This document shows positions 57,701 through 64,000 of a stretch of DNA of 64,000 bases, piece after piece. The stretch is from assembly GCA_035079385.1 (NCBI GenBank), contig JAVHKY010000038.1:930001-994000 (forward strand), written 5' to 3'. The translations under genes were made by a program, and so were the position numbers. The notes under the pieces are model-generated. The model was given only the letters and a program-made list of their open reading frames with translations. It did no database searches and was not told the origin of the DNA. This DNA is from Aspidiotus rigidus. Its lineage: Eukaryota; Arthropoda; Insecta; Hemiptera; Diaspididae. The first letter of the stretch is position 1; each line of letters opens with the position of its first letter.

Positions 57701-60540
57701 TACTCCGGTCACTAAGAGCACACTATGCACTGCTTGTACCCTCTTTCATATAATACGCAACGCTTACTAGGTCATAACTTATGTCCTCCAGAATGACGTG
57801 GGCATCGGTCGAGCTGTAATTTCACAGACATACGATATGGGGCGCGATACTTTCCGTACTTTTGCTCAACGTGAAATGAGCAGATGAGAAGAAGAGCCAT
57901 AGAATTTCATGGTCCTTCCATCATTCGCCGAAATTTTCGAGACAAGTTCGCTTTCTTCAGAAGTGCTTGTGGTCGTGAATTTCTCATGTTCCCTCGAACT
58001 CCGAACTCTTGTGCAAGAAGGGGTTTATGAACCGAAATTCCCAGGCCACGAGTAAAAATAATTTCATCAGTTTAAATTTGAATACTGCAACAAGGACGTC
58101 AAAGTTTCCAGACCCCGAAAATTTTATCGCCAGTGCTACAAGTTAAAGGCTTTATCGCCTCTCTCATTTAAATTCCTTTCTACGAGAGTAAATTTGCAGG
58201 TGAGCGCGTTATGAATTTTGGATCCTCGCGCTAAGAATCATGAACAAGTTCGATAGCGTGCACGGTGATACTTCTCTCGCATTTCTGTTAATACGTACGA
58301 ATGCCTTAGACTTCATGCCATCGCCCCTAAGATCCCGTCAACGTTCGCGAAAACGCCCGTAGTTATTTACGCAACATGCGCATTCAGCATTGCCCTTCGC
58401 GGTATAAAAATGAAATATAATTTTTCTGTCAATGTTCAAATAAGGTTTTTTCTCCCTGAATGATTATTGTAATCAAAACAGCACATCGTATGATAATAAG
58501 GAATCATTGTATGGCACGTATTATAGGTATGATACGGGAACGTTTTTCTATTCGTGGTCATGCACCGTAAGTTACCTTTATACCTTCTTACAGACCACTA
58601 CTTATAGAAATATTTTTCATTATACGACAAACCGAGGCGTTTTGATTTATTGACGAGCGCTCTCTTCATTCATTTCTTTTCCCTATAGCAGATTCTCAAG
58701 AGTATGCAAATTTGTTGTTTTTCTTTCTTTCTTACCCATAAAACTCGTCGACTGTTGACAATAGCGAAACTCGACTTAAAAAGTCGTATAAATAATAAAA
58801 ATTTATTTGATACCTGCATGATGAAGTCTATACAGTGTAGAAGGGAGAAGCAGGGTGGGCGCAATTTTGCTCAGTCCTCCAGCCCGTACTTGGCAGGACC
58901 GAAGAATGTATTTGTCTAGACATCTCTGGGTACGGTACTTATGAGCGAGTGCAAATGCTCGTTGATTGGGTTTTTGTAAAACGCACGCAAAGCGATCGAG
59001 CATCAACTCGGCATTAATGAATTCAACCGATTTCGTCGAATCATTCGAGACTTCGAGGAACAACAATTCTCGACGTGTCCTACTCGATGAAAGGAATCTC
59101 AAGAATTTGGAAAAGCACGATACGTGAGTGAACTTCCCATTTTAAGATTAGTATACAGAAGAAGGAAAGGGGGAAAAAAATACATATTATACACACACGG
59201 CTGTACCGAAAAATCGCCAACCATCAGGAGCAACGAACTGATTCCAAGAAAAAATCGCTTGAGAAAAACTAATCGGATTATTTTTGAATGCTGGTACTCG
59301 TGCTGGCGCTGATGTTAAGACGGTGTACTTTGTATTTTTATTGAGGATTATGAATACACGACGGACGCAGTATGTCGTCGGCCAATTTCACGTTTTTGTG
59401 GAATGGAAAGAAAAAAAAAAAGAACTACTAATTGTTCTCAACGAAATCCTATTCTCGTACAGCTGGTTTTACGAGTAACCTCTCTGGATGCTGCATTTAC
59501 GAGAGGACAATTACAAAATATTTCGTCAAGAATTAAACAAAGCTGATATAATCAATGCACAGAATGTACGGTAAATTGTGTATGTCGGACTGTAGTGTTT
59601 TTTTTATGACGTCTTCTCTTCTGTTTTCCTCTCTCTCTCACTCTTTTTTAAATGAAGGAACATATCGAACATAAATATATTTTTCATTTATCTGTACGTG
59701 CGTGTGGCGTGCATACATATACATATGTATTATGCACAGTGGATGCCCTAAACCTCCAGCTTCTAACTGAAAGATCTGACAGTTGATGAAGCGAATCGGG
59801 TTTAAGAGTCTGTAGTCGTCGAGGCGCTGTTGCTGCTCGATCTCCGGCGAACGTACTAATATTATATTAGGCCCACTGCTGTTTCTATGGAATGCTGTAC
59901 GAAACTGTTGCTGCTTGGTACTTCTCTTCAGAGCGTGGTGCTCTCTTTCTTCTTTTCGTTACTGACGCATTTACTCCCTCCGGACATGCCAACGTGACCA
60001 TTAATATTCTAATAATTTATTCTTGCGCGTTATAATCCGTAATCCCTACTAAGTACTCGAAATTAAACGCTTTTTTTTCCTACATTTCCCTGAAAATAAC
60101 GTGTCTCTAGTTTCAAAACTTTACGGTAGTACGCGGTATCGCCTTGATAGGCCACGAAAGCACAACAGAGATATTATTAATGTCCAGCGTCCGCAGTCCG
60201 TACAAACTTTTCTCTCGTTCGTAGGTTACAGTGAGTCAGGTCAACCCTTTCGAATCAGTTCTTTTATCTCAGATACAATCGCTGTGCATCGTGTAGGTAA
60301 ATCTTGGGTACCCACTGGTCGCCGAGATATAAATATCATAGATACTCCTGTAGGTCGTATGCCAGGAGTCATACAAGAATTCGGTAAGAAGAGGCGTCCA
60401 TCGGATCAGCTTCTCGTTCTTAATATGTCAATCGAAGATTAATAGATTTTACTGTTCCCGGCAGAGGCGCGAGCAACAAAAATATTCAAGTTGTTCATTT
60501 ATTTCTCGACGAAGTTCTCACAAGTTAAGTAGGAGAGAAA
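57700..60540. other. No gene seen
   Basis: Short frames only. The plus frame at 60101-60442 (113 codons) has no recognisable domain. No cadherin exon was found on the minus strand. Confidence 0.45.
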
Positions 60541-60569
60541 ATTTCAGTTTTGTCCCACTCAAATTACGA

Positions 60570-60848
60570 TTGATGGAGGTGGAGGAAACTAGACCATCCA
60601 AAATAGTACAACAATCAACACCAACAAAGAGAAGAAAAGTAGGAAGACCCAGAAGAAAGCTATTCCATCTATTCGAATCCAGTTCAGGCACTTCGACGTC
60701 AACGGTTCACTGGATACACCAACTGCGACGAGAGGTGAGATATCAATGGCTAATAGAAAGACAGTTTTTTGAGCAAAAATTCTTCTTGGAAATACAGAAA
60801 CACGATACTAGGGCATGTCACATATTGGTAGATTTCTCGGCAATGTAG
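60570..60848 (+). pseudogene. Unrecognised basic frame with AT-hook-like motif
   Basis: A 92-codon frame reads TKRRKVGRPRRKLFHLFES in its first half, an AT-hook-like GRP core in a basic patch. Similar K-x-VGRPR stretches occur near the C-terminus of LINE ORFs, so this may be a LINE tail. It ends where the numt duplication begins. I cannot assign a function. Confidence 0.35.
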
Positions 60849-61064
60849 ACGATTATAACATAGTCTGTTGTAGCCTATATTCAAGTGATATTAACGGACC
60901 ACTACACGTAGAGCACTTTTGACAAAGCAGAACAATCAAGTTTTGGGTAATAGAGACGCCATACCACCATTTTCGACGACAGGAAAAACCAGTCTATATC
61001 TAAGGCTCCCTTAAGTGAGAGAAGAAAAGAATGAAGATAGCAATCTCATTAGCAGGATTATATT

Positions 61065-61218
61065 GAGAGGAGTGCGATTTTGGTCTAAAATTACAATATT
61101 AATTAGTATACCTTCAATTATTTATGGACAATGTTCAGAAATTTGTAGAATTTATCATGGATTCATACCAATTAAGATTGAATCATTTAATTTAAATAAT
61201 TTTTCAAAGTGAATCTAA
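61065..61218 (+). pseudogene. cox2: Mitochondrial COX2 C-terminus (numt), copy 1
   Basis: The frame reads [20 protein letters not shown] and [18 protein letters not shown], then TGA (Trp in mitochondria), Ile and stop. GQCSEIC with its two copper-site cysteines and the IESF ending are the hallmarks of cytochrome c oxidase subunit II. Only the last 50 residues or so are present. In the nuclear code the TGA would stop it, so it is a dead nuclear copy. Confidence 0.88.
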
Positions 61219-61309
61219 ATGTTATAATATGTATCTATTTATTTGAATTTAAATTTATTATTGAAATTAAATTTTTAAACTTATTTTCTATTAATTTTTT
61301 TATTTGTCG

Positions 61310-61395
61310 TAAATAAACCTGATAATTTTTTATTAATTGAATATAAAATTGAACAAAAAAATGAAAAAATAATCATTCTGGTTCAATACGATTAC
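61310..61395 (-). pseudogene. cytb: Mitochondrial CYTB fragment (numt), copy 1
   Basis: The minus strand reads RIEPEW followed by an F-rich stretch, corresponding to the conserved PEWYF block of cytochrome b, then a KLLG-like segment after a frameshift. It lies on the strand opposite the COX2 piece 100 bp away. In most insect mitochondria these two genes share a strand and are far apart, so pieces were probably joined during insertion. Confidence 0.65.
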
Positions 61396-61754
61396 AAGTA
61401 TTAAATATTATTTAAAATCATTGAAATTATTAAATAATTAATTCTCAGTAATAAAATATTTTCTCACAGTCAATATTTAATCATTGTCAACAAACCACCA
61501 TAATTAGAATTCTTTTGACGAAAAAGATTGGTAGATTTCTGGGCAATGTAGCCGACTATAAAAAAATAGTCTGTTGTAGCCTATATTCAACTACAAGTAG
61601 AGCACTTTTGACAAAGCAGAACAATCAAGTTTTGGGTAATAGAGACGCCATACCACCATTTTCGACAGGAAAAACCAGTGTACGAAATCTAAGGCTCCCT
61701 TAAGTGAGAGAAGAAAAAAATCAAGATAGCAATCTCGTTAGCAGGATTATATTG

Positions 61755-61910
61755 AAAGGGGTGCGATTTTGGGTCTAAAATTACAATATTAATTAGTATA
61801 CCTTCAATTATTTATGGACAATGTTCAGAAATTTGTAAAATTTATCATGGATTCATACCAATTAAAATTGAATCATTTAATTGAAATAATTTTTTGAAGT
61901 GAATCTAAAT
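61755..61910 (+). pseudogene. cox2: Mitochondrial COX2 C-terminus (numt), copy 2
   Basis: Same COX2 end as copy 1 ([31 protein letters not shown]). Differences from copy 1 include GTAAAATTTATC for GTAGAATTTATC and changes after IESF, which suggest independent drift after duplication. Confidence 0.86.
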
Positions 61911-62029
61911 GTTATATGTATCTATTTATTTAAATTTAATTTATAAAATTTGTACGTTATTATTTACTTTCAATTTTAAATTTAATTAATGTTAATTTTA
62001 TTATTTAAATTAATTTTTTAAGAATTATT

Positions 62030-62135
62030 TTTTATTAATTTTTCTATTTGTCATAAATAAACCTAATAATTTTTTATCAATTGAATATAAAATTGAACAA
62101 AAAAATGAAAAAATATCATTCTGGTTCAATACGAT
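62030..62135 (-). pseudogene. cytb: Mitochondrial CYTB fragment (numt), copy 2
   Basis: The minus strand reads RIEPEWYFFIFLFNFM, then after a one-base shift SIDKKLLGLFM. This aligns with the conserved cytochrome b stretch PEWYF...LRSIP-x-KL-G. It is clearer here than in copy 1 because PEWYF is intact. Confidence 0.72.
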
Positions 62136-62469
62136 TACAAGTTTTAAATACTATTTAAAATCATTGATATTATTGAATAATTAATTCTCATTTAAAGGAT
62201 CAAATATATTAAATAAATTAAATGAGATATAAAAAGTTATTTAATTTCAATTTTTTCAGTATTTTTATAATAATGTTTATAATATTGAAAATTAATATGA
62301 ATATTTTTATTAAATGAATAATTCTGAAAAACAAAATTAATAATTTTAATTAAATCAACTATATCAAGAAAATTTAAAAAAGATCTTCATTTTTCAAAAA
62401 TAATATAATATTATAAACTTCTTAAATAAAGTTGAAATTTAATTTCAAAAAATAAAATTGATATGAAAT

Positions 62470-62578
62470 TAAAATTAAAAAAAAATATATATTCATCAAT
62501 TACCCCTGTTGGAATTCCTTAAATTGCACATATAAATCTAATATTTTTATGATTAGTAGAATATGTTCATTTAATGAA
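62470..62578 (-). pseudogene. cox1: Mitochondrial COX1 N-terminus (numt)
   Basis: The minus strand, in mitochondrial code, reads KWTYSTNHKNIRFMC and then GIPTGVIDEY. This follows the start of cytochrome c oxidase subunit I, where a KW-x-x-STNHKDIG block is followed by GIWAG-type residues. It lies beyond the second CYTB piece, in unduplicated AT-rich DNA (62200-62640). Confidence 0.75.
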
Positions 62579-62644
62579 CAATTTTTTTATTAAGAATATC
62601 AATTTTTAAATTTTGAATTTCATCTTAAACATCTTTATTTATCT

Positions 62645-64000
62645 GCGAGCAATATGACAGTTGATTCATTCCAAAGAAATTGACTGGAAATTTAGGGCAA
62701 AAATGAGTGACTGCCGTTTGCGTGACAATAGACCAAAAAAAAAAAAAGAGTAAAAATATTAGTAGATGTTGAGGAAAAATCTACTCAAAATGGATCAAGG
62801 TAACCTCCTCCTCTCAGTTCTTTCCTTCTTGTTCTCGCTGACTCAGGCTACTTTTTCCTTCTTTAGTTCGTCGGCCACCAGTCGATAGCACACGCGTTCC
62901 GTGTCAAAACCAGTCATGGATTTACATATAATCTTTGTCGGTACGTGCATTTAACATAAAATAATTCAAAGGTTTCCGAAAACTCGCAAAATCAAAAATT
63001 TTCACTCACACCTCGAAATGTCAAAAATCACTCCCAACTTTCTCCTCCATAAAATCTTAAATCTTCATTCAGGGAAAGCTCTTGACTCGTAAACAGCCAT
63101 CGATAATCCTAAAATAATTTACTTGACAGGTGAACAACGCAGCTGAATACTGCTTCCATACGAGTACAAAGAATTTCAACCGCTAGGCAAGAGTCTAGCC
63201 ATAAGTGCTTTTACTCCATTAGCTACCGTGAAAGACTCTTCCATATTTTTAAATACGTCGACCAGAACTCACCTGCAACAAAAATAATAAAAATTCCATA
63301 TTAATAAACGTAAATAAAGAATCACTAGATTGCAAGAACTTGAAACAAGAAATTTGTCATTTCACATAAAATTTTTTCAAGGTCATTTACGTTCTTATGC
63401 AACGCATATTTTCGGTTCTGATAATATCTTCGAACTAAGCTCGAAAAAACAGGTTGTGACGTTTTTTCTAGGTAACCTCAATGGCAGAAAATTTGTTTTC
63501 TTTAACCGTTTGCTAAGCTTCTTCTCTTCAATTGAGTACATCAGTTGTTTGAGTGTTGAGGACTAGAAAAGATTCAATCCTCCTACGCCAGCCCTACAAA
63601 CTGTAAAGTGTGTTCTGAGAGTAACACCAGCAGATTTTAAAGTAAAAAGAAGATACGAATTACCCACTCTTCTTTCCTCAGGAAAATAACACAGTTGAAA
63701 AAGAACGAAAATTTAAAAGAAGGAAAGAGGCGGTGAAGTCCATCTGGCTACGCAATCCTCCGAATACTGAAATACGGATTTCAAGATTCATATATTTTCT
63801 TCAGGGAGCTATGTGGCTATTGACATGTGTAGAATATGAAAAAAAACACCCAGTGAGCTGCTCAGGGTTGCCTTCATTAACTTTGTTAATTGAGGCAAAC
63901 AGGGAACCCGTTTTGTCGAAGTCACTCCGTGCAGTTTTAAGCTTGGAAATTGACATTTTTCAAACCCCCCTCGCTATCACCTACAGCTCCAAGGTTGAAA
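62645..64000. other. No gene seen; repeat words at the right edge
   Basis: Composition returns to normal after 62645. AACAGGGAACCCGTTTTGTC near 63898 and CCCCTCGCTATCACCTACAG near 63966 belong to the dispersed family of 2.7 and 31.6 kb. An acceptor-like TTTTTGTTGCAG on the minus strand near 63275 is followed by stops in the two frames I read through, so I do not call an exon. Confidence 0.5.

Larger units (their letters stand above)
60820..61460 (+). repeat. Numt duplication, copy 1
   Basis: The unit starts TTGGTAGATTTCTCGGCAAT, contains AGAACAATCAAGTTTTGGGT and CTAAGGCTCCCTTAAGTGAG, then a COX2 end on the plus strand and a CYTB-like piece on the minus strand. The same order follows at 61527, so the two are tandem copies (offset about 690 bp at COX2 and 741 bp at CYTB). 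Confidence 0.88.
61527..62200 (+). repeat. Numt duplication, copy 2
   Basis: Matches copy 1 (TTGGTAGATTTCTGGGCAAT onward) with scattered differences and about 50 bp extra in the AT-rich stretch between COX2 and CYTB. Both copies carry the same non-mitochondrial leader, so the duplication happened after the mitochondrial piece was joined to that leader. Confidence 0.88.

Noticed and set aside
60101..60442. 113-codon plus-strand frame
   Set aside because: I see no motif, signal peptide or repeated pattern that supports a gene.
63260..63290. An upstream cadherin exon after TTTTTGTTGCAG on the minus strand
   Set aside because: The sequence after the acceptor-like site gives early stops in the frames I read through and shows no cadherin motif.

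Overview
The window looks like animal nuclear DNA, most likely from an arthropod. The evidence is sparse exons with GT-AG introns of 1 to 15 kb, many decayed transposable elements, and mitochondrial-like insertions that read best with the invertebrate mitochondrial code (TGA = Trp). There is no operon structure, no complete gene and no intact rRNA or tRNA gene. I cannot fix the species. A hemipteran or another insect is only a guess.

The one host gene I can support is a giant cadherin on the minus strand. Six consecutive exons (51570-51878, 46863-47096, 45607-45808, 30136-30329, 17740-18156, 11437-11947) join in frame across matching splice phases. Together they give about 622 residues covering six extracellular cadherin (EC) repeats, with DXD, DRE/DYE and DXNDN calcium motifs. 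Repeat style suggests the Fat / FAT4-like class. The 5' exons lie beyond position 51878 and the 3' exons below 11437; I could not find either inside the window. Everything else between and around these exons reads as intron or flanking DNA.

The non-exonic DNA is dominated by mobile elements. There are Penelope-like retroelement remnants (13.7, 15.1-17.6, 34.0-34.7 and 44.1-45.3 kb, smaller pieces at 6.9 and possibly 32.6 kb). The 15.1-17.6 kb one has a reverse transcriptase and a GIY-YIG domain separated by a later 902-bp foldback insertion. LINE remnants lie at 6.2, 19.6, 26.5 and 54.4-55.9 kb. A short MULE with a SWIM finger and a perfect 9-bp target duplication lies at 37.4-38.6 kb. There is also a PIF/Harbinger-like MITE, a family with GGGTGTCTAC termini, several long palindromes, a tRNA-like SINE head, and arrays rich in TGACGTCA or in a GATAGGAGGGGGA-type unit.

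The most striking structure involves mitochondrial-like DNA and a hAT-type MITE with termini CAGAGC(C/T)CGGATT. At 8.2-10.4 kb two MITE copies sit in opposite orientation inside AT-rich mitochondrial-like DNA, each with a perfect 8-bp target duplication. At 20.85-22.04 kb a MITE, a piece of the same mitochondrial-like DNA and a truncated second MITE form one 1193-bp block. That block is flanked by a near-perfect 8-bp duplication and sits inside a dispersed repeat whose sequence resumes on both sides. This looks like MITE ends mobilising captured mitochondrial DNA. A separate numt cluster at 60.8-62.6 kb carries two tandem copies of a COX2 C-terminus, CYTB fragments on the opposite strand and a COX1 N-terminus.
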